DNA of 5,680 bases from Candidatus Omnitrophota bacterium (lineage in GTDB: Bacteria > Omnitrophota > Gorgyraeia > Gygaellales > Profunditerraquicolaceae), in contig JAUYDQ010000088.1 of the NCBI GenBank assembly GCA_030691725.1, positions 1-5,680 on the forward strand, in the 5' to 3' direction. The notes below the pieces were generated by a model. It was not told the origin of the DNA. It ran no database searches and was given only the letters and a program-made list of their open reading frames with translations. The position numbers and the translations under genes are program-made. Below are positions 1 to 5,680 of this stretch, piece after piece. Numbering within the stretch: the first letter of the stretch is position 1; each line of letters starts with the position of its first letter.

Positions 1-534
1 ACGGTTAGCGAGGTAATGGATCCCCGCGATGTAGAGTTAGTAGCCAGATATGTAGATATTCTTCAGATTGGTGCGCGTAATATGCAGAACTTTAATCTTT
101 TAAAAGAAGTAGGACAGACAAAAAAAACAGTTTTATTAAAACGCGGTATGTCTTCTACTATTAAAGAATTACTTATGTCTGCAGAATATATATTGGCGGG
201 AGGTAATTTTAATGTCATATTGTGCGAGCGTGGCATAAGGACATTCGAGGATTTCACGCGTAGCACCTTGGACATAAGCGCTGTACCCGCTGTAAAGCAA
301 CTTTCGCATTTACCTATAATTGTTGACCCCAGTCACGCTGCAGGTAAATGGGGATTGGTACCCGCGCTTTCTAAAGCAGCTGTTGCTTGCGGGGCAGACG
401 GCTTGATTATTGAAGTGCACAGTCATCCGGAAGATGCGAAGTCTGACGGCGCACAGTCACTAATACCTTCTAACTTCATCCAACTCATGGAGGACCTCAA
501 AATTATAGCGAAATCAATAGGAAGAGAGATTTGA
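1..534 (+). CDS. aroF: 3-deoxy-7-phosphoheptulonate (DAHP) synthase, type I-beta, 3' part (5' end outside window)
   Basis: DAHP synthase condenses phosphoenolpyruvate and erythrose-4-phosphate, the first step of the shikimate pathway, in the cytoplasm. The reading frame is open from base 1 without a stop; the ATG at 16 is internal (EVMDPRDVE), not the start. 177 residues are visible, about half the usual roughly 340 of this family. Family motifs in order are [49 protein letters not shown] and IEVHSHP...SDGAQSL. From the Thermotoga-type family, the expected metal ligands are the His of DPSH (codon 334-336), the Glu of IEVH (412-414) and the Asp of SDGAQ (445-447); all are present. The metal-ligand Cys and the phosphate-binding N-terminal half lie off the window, so an N-terminal regulatory domain cannot be excluded. 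No ACT or chorismate mutase domain follows at the C-terminus. The stop TGA shares one base with the tyrA ATG, implying translational coupling. The family call is firm; the symbol varies between genomes (aroF/aroG/aroA). Confidence 0.93.
   Translation, partial: TVSEVMDPRDVELVARYVDILQIGARNMQNFNLLKEVGQTKKTVLLKRGMSSTIKELLMSAEYILAGGNFNVILCERGIRTFEDFTRSTLDISAVPAVKQLSHLPIIVDPSHAAGKWGLVPALSKAAVACGADGLIIEVHSHPEDAKSDGAQSLIPSNFIQLMEDLKIIAKSIGREI
519..528 (+). promoter_or_regulatory. Ribosome binding site of tyrA
   Basis: The purine-rich stretch AGGAAGAGAG ends 5 bases before the ATG at 534. It favours that ATG over the adjacent in-frame TTG at 531, which would add only one residue. Confidence 0.6.
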
Positions 535-1364
535 TGAGACTGTTTAATAAAGTTGCGATTATAGGTACGGGTCTAATCGGCGGGTCCATGGCATTGGCCA
601 TAAAGAAGAACGGCCTCGCCCACCAGATAATCGGGGTTAGCCGTCATAAAAATACTTTAATCTGGGCGAGGAAGAGCCGCGTAATAGATAAAGGTTCACA
701 GGACTTAAGCATAATTCAGGATGCAGACCTAGTAGTTTTAGCAACACCGGTTAATACTATATTAAAATTGGCGGACACAGTTGTTAAATTTATCAACAAG
801 GATTGCATTGTTACTGATGTAGGAAGCACAAAAAAAGAAATCGTTTCTAAACTAAGTAAGATTTTTCCTAATTACGTTGGTAGCCACCCTTTAGCAGGTT
901 CAGAAAAATGTGGTATTACAAATGTTCAGGCGGATATATTCAAAGACTCTTTGTGCATATTGACCCCCACAAAAAATACACCCCCTAACGCCTTAAAAAA
1001 AATAAAGAGTTTGTGGGAGCAGCTTGGCGCAAGAGTAGTTTTCTTAAACCCTGATACCCACGATAGGATTCTATCTTTTGTCAGCCACCTTCCGCACGCC
1101 ATTGCCTTCTCATTAATCGGCACTGCACCTGATAAATATCTGAAGTTTGGCGCAAATGGCTTAAAGGATACCACCCGTATCGCCCTATCGGATAGCAGGC
1201 TCTGGGTGGATATTTTTTTGAGCAACCGCAAAAATATGCTCAAATCCATAGAATCTTTTCAGAACAACTTATCTAGGATAAAGTCAGCAATTAATAAGAG
1301 AGACGAAAAAACATTAATCAAGATTCTAAAAAAAGCAAAGGCCAAGAGAGAAATTTTAGGATGA
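534..1364 (+). CDS. tyrA: Prephenate/arogenate dehydrogenase (TyrA)
   Basis: TyrA oxidatively decarboxylates prephenate to 4-hydroxyphenylpyruvate (or arogenate to tyrosine) using NAD(P)+, the committed step to tyrosine. The protein has 276 residues from the ATG, typical for a stand-alone TyrA without chorismate mutase or ACT domain. The N-terminal Rossmann domain shows GTGLIGGS at residues 11-18; the helical C-terminal dimerisation domain starts near 170. Residues matching the Aquifex enzyme's active site are Ser98 (DVGS), His118 (SHPLAGSE), His185 (VSHLPHA) and Arg215 (KDTTRIA). The loop after the second beta strand reads GVSRHKNT (34-41) and lacks the acidic residue usual in NAD-specific enzymes, which suggests NADP+ use (inference). 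The start is ATG 534 because of the ribosome binding site just upstream; TTG 531 is the alternative. The gene overlaps aroF by one base and cmk by ATGA. Prephenate versus arogenate preference cannot be decided from sequence. Confidence 0.95.
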   Translation: MRLFNKVAIIGTGLIGGSMALAIKKNGLAHQIIGVSRHKNTLIWARKSRVIDKGSQDLSIIQDADLVVLATPVNTILKLADTVVKFINKDCIVTDVGSTKKEIVSKLSKIFPNYVGSHPLAGSEKCGITNVQADIFKDSLCILTPTKNTPPNALKKIKSLWEQLGARVVFLNPDTHDRILSFVSHLPHAIAFSLIGTAPDKYLKFGANGLKDTTRIALSDSRLWVDIFLSNRKNMLKSIESFQNNLSRIKSAINKRDEKTLIKILKKAKAKREILG

Positions 1365-2014
1365 TTATTGCCATTGACGGTCCGGCTGGCGCGGGTAAAA
1401 GCACTGTTGCCAGAATAATAGCTCAGAAACTGGGCTTTCTTTATATTGATACCGGAGCAATGTATCGGGCATTGACCCTGAAGGCCCTGGAGAGAAAAAT
1501 AGACGTAAATGATACCGCCGCACTTATTGAAATGGCACGTTCCACCAATATTGATTTAATCAATAATCCAGATAGTTCTTTAAAGATACTTTTAGATGCT
1601 CGAGATGTTACTGGCTCTATAAGGCAACCAAGTATTACCAGGTTAGTTTCTGATATTGCCAAGATAAAAGGCATAAGAGAAGTGATGTTAGGGTTACAGA
1701 GAAGACTGGGAAGACTTAGAGACAGTGTCTTGGATGGCCGTGATATAGGGACAGTAGTTTTCCCGGACGCAGATAAGAAATTCTATATTGATGCAGAATT
1801 CGAGGAAAGGGTAAAGCGTAGATATAAAGAATTAAAAGAATTGGGTCAAAATATTACCCCAGAAGATATTGAGAATGACCTGAAAAATCGAGATAATATT
1901 GATTCTACCCGGGAATTTGCGCCTCTGAAGAGAGCAGAGGATGCGATTTACATAGATACTACCAATTTGACTATCGAAGAAATGGTAAATAAAGTATTAA
2001 GCTACATTCAATAA
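1361..2014 (+). CDS. cmk: Cytidylate kinase
   Basis: Cmk phosphorylates CMP and dCMP to the diphosphates with ATP, in the cytoplasm, recycling CMP released by RNA turnover and phospholipid synthesis. The protein has 217 residues, close to the family norm of about 220-230. The P-loop GPAGAGKST lies at 7-15, followed by YIDTGAMYRA (28-37) of the nucleotide-binding region. DGRDIGT lies at 125-131 and the basic lid segment ERVKRRYKE near 149-157. The signature RDxxDSTRxxAPLxxAEDA (about 177-195) carries the CMP-contacting residues Arg177, Asp181 and Arg184. The start ATG overlaps the tyrA stop (ATGA), and AGAGAG at 1345-1350 lies 10 bases upstream as a plausible ribosome binding site. In many bacteria aroA lies between tyrA and cmk; here it is absent. 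The stop TAA is followed directly, in the same frame, by the lepA ATG. Confidence 0.97.
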   Translation: MIIAIDGPAGAGKSTVARIIAQKLGFLYIDTGAMYRALTLKALERKIDVNDTAALIEMARSTNIDLINNPDSSLKILLDARDVTGSIRQPSITRLVSDIAKIKGIREVMLGLQRRLGRLRDSVLDGRDIGTVVFPDADKKFYIDAEFEERVKRRYKELKELGQNITPEDIENDLKNRDNIDSTREFAPLKRAEDAIYIDTTNLTIEEMVNKVLSYIQ

Positions 2015-3811
2015 ATGGATAAATCTTTAATACGCAATTTTTCAATTATTGCTCATATAGACCACGGTAAATCCACTTTAGCTGACAGGATACTGGAGTT
2101 AACCGGTGCCGTGGATAAGAAACATAAGCGCAATCAGCTTCTCGATGACATGGACTTAGAAAGAGAACGGGGCATAACTATTAAAGCCTCGATGGTGAGA
2201 TTATCCTATCGTGCCAAAGACGGGAAGGATTACATATTGAATCTTATTGATACGCCTGGCCATGTAGATTTTACTTATGAGGTTTCTAAATCTTTGGCTG
2301 CCTGCGAAGGCGCGGTCTTAGTAGTAGATGCCGGCCAAGGCATTGAAGCTCAGACTGTTGCCAACTACTATCTTGCGCATGAAAATAAGTTAACAATTAT
2401 ACCCGTGATAAATAAGATCGATCTTGACCTGGTCGATATACCGCGCGTTAAAGACCAAATTACCAGTGTCCTGGGCTTTAAAGAGGAAGATATAATCTTG
2501 GCTTCCGCCAAAGAAGACATAGGAATCGAGGATATATTGGAAAGAATCGTAAAAGCCGTGCCTCCCCCGTCAGGTGAAATTACACATCCTTTAAAGGCCT
2601 TTGTTTTTGACTGCCGTTTTGATATATTCAAAGGCGTGGTGGTCTTTGTCAGGGTAGTGGATGGCCAGATTGATAAGCATACCCAAATAAAATTAATGCA
2701 TTCCGGCAAGACCTATAAAATAGAAGAATTAGGTGTATTTAAGGATTTACAATATTCTAAAGCAGATTCTTTGACTTGCGGTGAAGTCGGTTATTTAAAT
2801 GCAAATATACGCGACCCTAGAGAGATTATAATCGGGGATACCCTTACCGATACTAAAAACCCCTGCAAGGAGGCACTGCCGGGATACCGGACATTAAAAC
2901 CTCTTGTGTTCTGTGGAGTATATCCTGTGAATCCGGGGGATTTCCCGAAACTGCGCGATGCGGTGGATAAGTTAAAATTATCGGATGCTTCTTTTGTATT
3001 CGAGCCGGAGAACTCACAATCTTTCGGTTCGGGTTTTAGATGCGGATTTTTAGGGCTTTTGCATATGGAGATAGTGCAGGAACGCCTGGAGAGAGAATAT
3101 GATTTAAATTTAATTCTGACCGTCCCTAATGTTGTATATCGGGTAAGAAAAAGAGACGGCGAGATTATAGAAGTAGATACGCCCGTGAAACTTCCTCCCG
3201 TGCAGGATATTCAGGAGGCACAGGAGCCATATGTAAGCTTACTGATGATTATACCCGTGGAAAATATAGACCCTGTATGCGAAATGACCAAAACGAGGAG
3301 AGGTGTATTTAAATCCAGCGAATATTTAGGCGTGGATAGGGTAAAGTTGATTTTTGATATACCGCTCTCTGAAATAATCGTAGATTTTTACGATAAGGTA
3401 AAGTCTCTTACCAAAGGATACGGCTCCATGGATTATGAGTTCAAAGGATACCTTCCTGCAAAGCTAGTAAAACTTGATATCCTGTTAAACGGAGTAATCT
3501 GCGATGCATTTTCATCGTTAATACATAAGGATAAGGTCATGTATAAGGCCCAAGGTTTGGTGATCAGGCTTAAGGAATTAATCCCCCGGCAATTATTTGA
3601 GGTTACCATACAGGCAGCTGTGGGTAGTCAGATTCTTGCTTCTGAAAAGGTAAGGTCTATGGGTAAGCACGTTACGAGTAAGTGCTACGGCGGTGATATT
3701 ACCTGTAAGCGTAAACTCTGGGAAAGCCAGAAGAAAGGCAAAAAGCGGCTTAAGCAATTCGGAAAAGTAGAGATTCCCCAGGAAGCATTTTTAGAAGTAT
3801 TAAAAATATAA
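2015..3811 (+). CDS. lepA: Elongation factor 4 (LepA), ribosomal back-translocating GTPase
   Basis: LepA/EF4 is a ribosome-dependent translational GTPase implicated in back-translocation, rescue of stalled ribosomes and 30S assembly. At 598 residues it has the family's full length. GTPase motifs are G1 AHIDHGKST (13-21), G2 RERGITIKA (50-58), G3 DTPGHVDF (79-86), G4 NKID (133-136) and G5 SAK (164-166). Domain II follows, then the region around SFGSGFRCGFLGLLHMEI, and finally the EF4-specific C-terminal domain with DYEFKGY, LIPRQLFEV, KCYGGDI (556-562) and IPQEAF (587-592). There is no EF-G-type domain IV, which separates it from fusA. The C-terminal tail departs from consensus at several basic positions (see findings). 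The start is fixed: a stop codon precedes the ATG directly in frame and the family N-terminus IRNFSIIAH begins at residue 6. No Shine-Dalgarno sequence is visible, so translation probably depends on ribosomes finishing cmk. It precedes lepB, a widespread pairing. Confidence 0.98.
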   Translation: MDKSLIRNFSIIAHIDHGKSTLADRILELTGAVDKKHKRNQLLDDMDLERERGITIKASMVRLSYRAKDGKDYILNLIDTPGHVDFTYEVSKSLAACEGAVLVVDAGQGIEAQTVANYYLAHENKLTIIPVINKIDLDLVDIPRVKDQITSVLGFKEEDIILASAKEDIGIEDILERIVKAVPPPSGEITHPLKAFVFDCRFDIFKGVVVFVRVVDGQIDKHTQIKLMHSGKTYKIEELGVFKDLQYSKADSLTCGEVGYLNANIRDPREIIIGDTLTDTKNPCKEALPGYRTLKPLVFCGVYPVNPGDFPKLRDAVDKLKLSDASFVFEPENSQSFGSGFRCGFLGLLHMEIVQERLEREYDLNLILTVPNVVYRVRKRDGEIIEVDTPVKLPPVQDIQEAQEPYVSLLMIIPVENIDPVCEMTKTRRGVFKSSEYLGVDRVKLIFDIPLSEIIVDFYDKVKSLTKGYGSMDYEFKGYLPAKLVKLDILLNGVICDAFSSLIHKDKVMYKAQGLVIRLKELIPRQLFEVTIQAAVGSQILASEKVRSMGKHVTSKCYGGDITCKRKLWESQKKGKKRLKQFGKVEIPQEAFLEVLKI

Positions 3812-3831
3812 TTAAATTGTTAAACTGCTAA

Positions 3832-4410
3832 ATGGAAAAAAAGAAATGGAAGTCAGTAGTTTGGGAGTGGGTGGAATCGATTGTTGTTGCTTTTATCCTG
3901 GCAATGATTATTCGGGCCTTTGTAATTCAGGCATTTAAAATTCCCAGCGGTTCCATGCGTTCTACGCTTTTAGAGGGGGATTTAATCTTGGTAAATAAAT
4001 TTATCTATGGCGCAAAGGTCCCCTTAGCCGATTTAAGTTTGCCTGCAATCAGGCAGCCTAATAGAGGCGACGTAATTGTTTTTATTTATCCGGAAAGCCC
4101 AAAGAAGGATTTCATAAAGCGGCTTGTGGGCCTGCCCGGAGAAACGTTAGAGATTAAGAACGGCACAGTATACATTAATGATAAGCCACTCCTAGACCCC
4201 ATCTTTAATCAAAGATACTATTATAATCGCGGTGAATTTGGCCAGGAAGGCAGAAAGATAAAGATACCTGAAGATAATTTCTTTGTCTTGGGTGATAATT
4301 CTGCTTCTTCGCAGGATAGCCGCTATTGGGGATTTGTGCCGCGTAAGAATATTTTAGGTAAGGCCTTAGTGATTTATTGGCCCCCGCACCGTGTTAGGAT
4401 GATTAAATGA
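3832..4410 (+). CDS. lepB: Signal peptidase I
   Basis: LepB is a membrane-bound serine protease that removes signal peptides from exported proteins on the outer face of the cytoplasmic membrane. The protein has 192 residues and the layout of short, one-membrane-segment enzymes (family S26): basic N-terminus MEKKKWK, a hydrophobic segment at about 14-32, then the catalytic domain. The nucleophile is Ser41 (IPSGSM, 37-42) and the general base Lys96 (FIKRLVGLPGE, 94-104), forming the Ser/Lys dyad. The conserved GDN (154-156) and DSRYWG (162-167) box near the C-terminus is intact. The ATG is preceded directly in frame by TAA and has no clear Shine-Dalgarno in the 20-bp gap after lepA. A GTG at codon 14 is possible but would remove the basic N-terminal flank of the membrane segment. 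The stop overlaps the next gene by ATGA. Confidence 0.97.
   Translation: MEKKKWKSVVWEWVESIVVAFILAMIIRAFVIQAFKIPSGSMRSTLLEGDLILVNKFIYGAKVPLADLSLPAIRQPNRGDVIVFIYPESPKKDFIKRLVGLPGETLEIKNGTVYINDKPLLDPIFNQRYYYNRGEFGQEGRKIKIPEDNFFVLGDNSASSQDSRYWGFVPRKNILGKALVIYWPPHRVRMIK
4395..4400 (+). promoter_or_regulatory. Ribosome binding site of pgsA
   Basis: TAGGAT, with an AGGA core at 4396-4399, lies 7 bases before the ATG at 4407 and within the end of lepB. The spacing is good and supports this start together with the ATGA overlap. Confidence 0.55.
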
Positions 4411-4970
4411 ATTTCGCAAATAAAATCTCAACTTTTAGAATCTTAAGCGTCCCGTTCTTTATCGCGAGTTTAATCTATTACTCTACCGATAGGAGTTACT
4501 TTAGATTTATTGCTTTGGGTATTTTTATTCTCGGTGTTATCTCAGATGCGGCTGACGGTTATTTTGCCAGGAAATCCAAGCAGTATTCTAAGGCAGGGTT
4601 GGTCCTGGACCCTCTGGGAGATAAATTACTACTTATGAGTGCCTTTATTTGTCTTTCTCTAAAAAGCGAATTCCCTTTACATTTTCCTCTGTGGGTTACC
4701 TTCATTGTGATAAGCCGCGATGTAATGATACTTTTAGGTTCGTTAGTAATTTACATTGTCAAGCAGGATATTAAAATCTCACCCACGAGGTGGGGAAAGC
4801 TTACTACGATCTTTCAGATGTGTTCGGTTATCGCAGTACTTTTACAATCGCGCTTATCACCGGTTCTGTGGTGGGTAGCGGTTTTTTTTACTTTTATATC
4901 AGGAATAGATTATGTAAAGAGAGGGTTCAAAACGCTCTATGCTCTGGATAGTCCTCGGAATTCTCATTAG
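4407..4970 (+). CDS. pgsA: CDP-alcohol phosphatidyltransferase, probably phosphatidylglycerophosphate synthase
   Basis: This integral membrane enzyme most likely transfers the phosphatidyl group of CDP-diacylglycerol to glycerol-3-phosphate, giving phosphatidylglycerophosphate, the precursor of phosphatidylglycerol and cardiolipin. The CDP-alcohol phosphotransferase signature D-x2-D-G-x2-A-R-x8-G-x3-D-x3-D is perfect: Asp47, Asp50, Gly51, Ala54, Arg55, Gly64, Asp68 and Asp72. The N-terminal NKISTFRILSVP matches the NxLTxxRIxxxP entry helix of PgsA. Its 187 residues with about five to six hydrophobic segments (roughly 10-25, 32-46, 73-86, 93-118, 133-148, 150-166) fit the family. Members using inositol or serine share the signature, so the acceptor is inferred; short length, N-terminal motif and adjacency to plsY favour PgsA. 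The last 11 codons plus stop are shared, in another frame, with the start of plsY. Confidence 0.86.
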   Translation: MNFANKISTFRILSVPFFIASLIYYSTDRSYFRFIALGIFILGVISDAADGYFARKSKQYSKAGLVLDPLGDKLLLMSAFICLSLKSEFPLHFPLWVTFIVISRDVMILLGSLVIYIVKQDIKISPTRWGKLTTIFQMCSVIAVLLQSRLSPVLWWVAVFFTFISGIDYVKRGFKTLYALDSPRNSH

Positions 4971-5565
4971 TTATCTTATCGGTTCTATACCTACGGCCTA
5001 TATATTCGGCCGGGTCTTAAAAGGAATAGATATCCGCAAATTTGGCTCAGGCAATGTCGGCGCAACCAATGCATTAAGAGTGCTGGGTAAACCCGCCGGA
5101 ATAGCTGTATTGGTTTTAGATATTTTAAAAGGGTTTGTAGTCGTATTCTTTTTGGGCAATATCATAGTGGCAAGAATTACAGGCATTCCCGATGATATAA
5201 CAACGCGTGTTCTTTTAGGCTTAAGTTGCATCTGTGGCCACAATTGGACAATATTTTTAAAATTAAAAGGCGGCAAAGGCATGGCTACGACTTTGGGTGT
5301 ATTATTGGGTTTAACAGTTAAGGTAGCTGGCCTGAAATTGATATTTGTCATGGTAATTCTTACCTGGTTAGTTGTATTTATTATCACCAGGATTGTTTCT
5401 CTGGCATCGATGATAAGCGGTATAGCGTTACCTGTGTACATGTTTTTGTTGAAACAGCCATCCATTTTGATATATTCAAGTGTTCTGTTGTGCATATTCA
5501 TTATCCTGCGGCATAAATCTAACCTGAAAAGATTATTTCAAGGTAAAGAGCCCCGCCTCTTTTAA
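4939..5565 (+). CDS. plsY: Acyl-phosphate:glycerol-3-phosphate acyltransferase
   Basis: PlsY transfers an acyl group from acyl-phosphate (made by PlsX, not in this window) to position 1 of glycerol-3-phosphate, giving lysophosphatidic acid in the cytoplasmic membrane. The protein has 208 residues and about five hydrophobic segments. The N-terminus SYLIGSIPTAYIFGR (11-25) is typical. Motif 1 is GSGNVGATNALRVLG (36-50) followed by LDILKG (60-65). Motif 2 is GHNWTIFLKLKGGKGMAT (100-117), with Thr104 where proline is common. Motif 3 is RIVSLASM (151-158). The start overlaps pgsA by 32 bp, yet it is the only reasonable one: an in-frame TAA lies at 4915-4917, no other ATG/GTG/TTG occurs before it, and the next ATG is past motif 1. 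A possible ribosome binding site AAGAGAGGG (4917-4925) is rather far, 13 bases upstream. It is apparently the last gene of the operon. Confidence 0.95.
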   Translation: MLWIVLGILISYLIGSIPTAYIFGRVLKGIDIRKFGSGNVGATNALRVLGKPAGIAVLVLDILKGFVVVFFLGNIIVARITGIPDDITTRVLLGLSCICGHNWTIFLKLKGGKGMATTLGVLLGLTVKVAGLKLIFVMVILTWLVVFIITRIVSLASMISGIALPVYMFLLKQPSILIYSSVLLCIFIILRHKSNLKRLFQGKEPRLF

Positions 5566-5570
5566 TTTAG
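5545..5570 (+). terminator. Possible weak intrinsic terminator at the end of plsY
   Basis: AAAGAG (5545-5550) and CTCTTT (5557-5562) form a 6-bp stem around a 6-base loop, followed by the T/A-rich run TAATTTAG. It overlaps the last codons and stop of plsY. The stem has only two G-C pairs and the U-tract is interrupted, so efficiency would be low. It is the only hairpin-plus-T candidate I see between plsY and the outward promoter. Confidence 0.3.
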
Positions 5571-5595
5571 AAATCAGTAATTTTTCCTGCCAAAA

Positions 5596-5607
5596 GAAAA
5601 CGTTTTC
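5596..5607. promoter_or_regulatory. 12-bp perfect palindrome, candidate LacI-family operator
   Basis: GAAAACGTTTTC reads identically on both strands and is centred on CG. Operators of LacI/PurR/CcpA-type regulators are commonly palindromes with a central CG flanked by A/T runs, for example the AAACGTTT core of PurR sites. It ends 19 bases before the -35 hexamer at 5627. The resemblance is suggestive only, since no regulator gene is in the window and AT-rich palindromes arise by chance. Confidence 0.4.
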
Positions 5608-5611
5608 ATAT

Positions 5612-5621
5612 TAACATGTTA
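5612..5621. promoter_or_regulatory. 10-bp perfect palindrome near the -35 element
   Basis: TAACATGTTA is a perfect palindrome ending 5 bases before the -35 hexamer. Its right half overlaps the GTTATC arm that pairs with GATAAC at 5636-5641. It could be a second regulator site; function is unproven. Confidence 0.3.
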
Positions 5622-5641
5622 TCGCCTTGAAAATAGATAAC
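5618..5641. repeat. Inverted repeat GTTATC/GATAAC across the -35 element
   Basis: GTTATC at 5618-5623 is repeated inverted as GATAAC at 5636-5641, with 12 bases between that include the -35 hexamer. The arm centres are 18 bp apart. Such an arrangement could be an operator that blocks polymerase, but the arms are short and it may be coincidental. Confidence 0.3.
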
Positions 5642-5656
5642 TTTAGATGTTATACT
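5627..5656 (+). promoter_or_regulatory. Sigma-70-type extended -10 promoter reading out of the right edge
   Basis: TTGAAA (5627-5632, four of six matches to TTGACA) is followed after 18 bp by TATACT (5651-5656, five of six matches to TATAAT). TGT directly before the -10 provides the extended -10 TG motif. Transcription would start near 5663. It separates the next, unseen gene from the aroF-plsY operon. Confidence 0.65.
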
Positions 5657-5680
5657 TTACACGAGTTGAAAAGCAATTTT

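Larger units (their letters stand above)
5566..5680. other. Intergenic regulatory region without a gene
   Basis: These 115 AT-rich bases follow the plsY stop and reach the right edge. No coding region or RNA gene is recognisable. The content is two perfect palindromes, an inverted repeat, a direct repeat ATGTTAT (5616-5622 and 5647-5653, 31 bp apart) and a promoter reading to the right, all described separately. No start codon with a ribosome binding site appears after the promoter, so the transcript's first gene lies beyond the window. Confidence 0.75.

Noticed and set aside
16..18. ATG at 16 as the start of a short DAHP synthase
   Set aside because: The frame is open to base 1 and the upstream residues TVSEV belong to the conserved strand before MDPRDVE, so the ATG is internal and the gene is cut by the window edge.
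120..127. Runs of 7-8 A in aroF and tyrA (for example 120-127 and near 995) as possible programmed frameshift sites
   Set aside because: Both genes continue in one frame to conserved C-termini. No alternative frame product or stimulatory hairpin is evident, and lysine codons in AT-rich DNA explain the runs.
926..1249. 107-codon open frame on the minus strand inside tyrA
   Set aside because: It lies wholly within the conserved catalytic region of tyrA and has no recognisable motif or independent gene context.
2368..2709. 113-codon open frame on the minus strand inside lepA
   Set aside because: It is antisense to the LepA G4/G5 region and domain II; no motif or ribosome binding site supports it.
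4998..5501. 167-codon open frame on the minus strand opposite plsY
   Set aside because: It lies antisense to a clearly conserved plsY with all three motifs; its translation shows no recognisable domain and is a shadow of the opposite strand's codon use.
5666..5671. Second TTGAAA as the -35 of another promoter
   Set aside because: The matching -10 would fall beyond the window, so nothing supports it; TTGAAAA is a common word in AT-rich DNA.

Overview
The window is a dense stretch of seven co-directional housekeeping genes on the + strand, followed by a short AT-rich regulatory region. In order they are: the 3' half of a DAHP synthase (aroF type, cut by the window edge), tyrA, cmk, lepA, lepB, a CDP-alcohol phosphatidyltransferase (probably pgsA) and plsY. 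Spacing is very tight: TGATG at aroF/tyrA, ATGA at tyrA/cmk, TAA-ATG with no gap at cmk/lepA, 20 bp at lepA/lepB, ATGA at lepB/pgsA and a 32-bp overlap at pgsA/plsY. This looks like one polycistronic unit.

The organism is a bacterium with an AT-rich genome. Single-TM LepB, PlsY-type acyltransferase and LepA are all bacterial. Joining an aromatic amino acid block (aroF-tyrA-cmk, but without the aroA often found between tyrA and cmk) to lepA-lepB-pgsA-plsY, in compact AT-rich DNA, would fit an uncultivated lineage such as Omnitrophota. That placement is an impression, not proof.

By region: 1-1364 supplies two steps of aromatic amino acid synthesis, the entry into the shikimate pathway (AroF) and the branch to tyrosine (TyrA). 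1361-2014 is cytidylate kinase, which provides CDP/CTP precursors, and CTP is in turn needed for the CDP-diacylglycerol used by PgsA. 2015-4410 holds the back-translocase EF4 (LepA) and signal peptidase I (LepB), an old and widespread translation/secretion pair. 4407-5565 holds two membrane phospholipid enzymes, PlsY (first acylation of glycerol-3-phosphate) and PgsA (phosphatidylglycerophosphate synthesis).

5566-5680 contains no gene I can support. It has a well-formed extended -10 sigma-70-type promoter pointing out of the right edge, preceded by two perfect palindromes, one of them of LacI-family operator type. The next gene therefore seems to be a separately transcribed and possibly regulated unit. 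I found no mobile element, CRISPR array, tRNA or rRNA, and no evidence for a novel multi-gene system. The items most worth checking are this promoter/operator region, the apparent NADP-type cofactor loop of TyrA, and departures from consensus in the LepA C-terminal tail.
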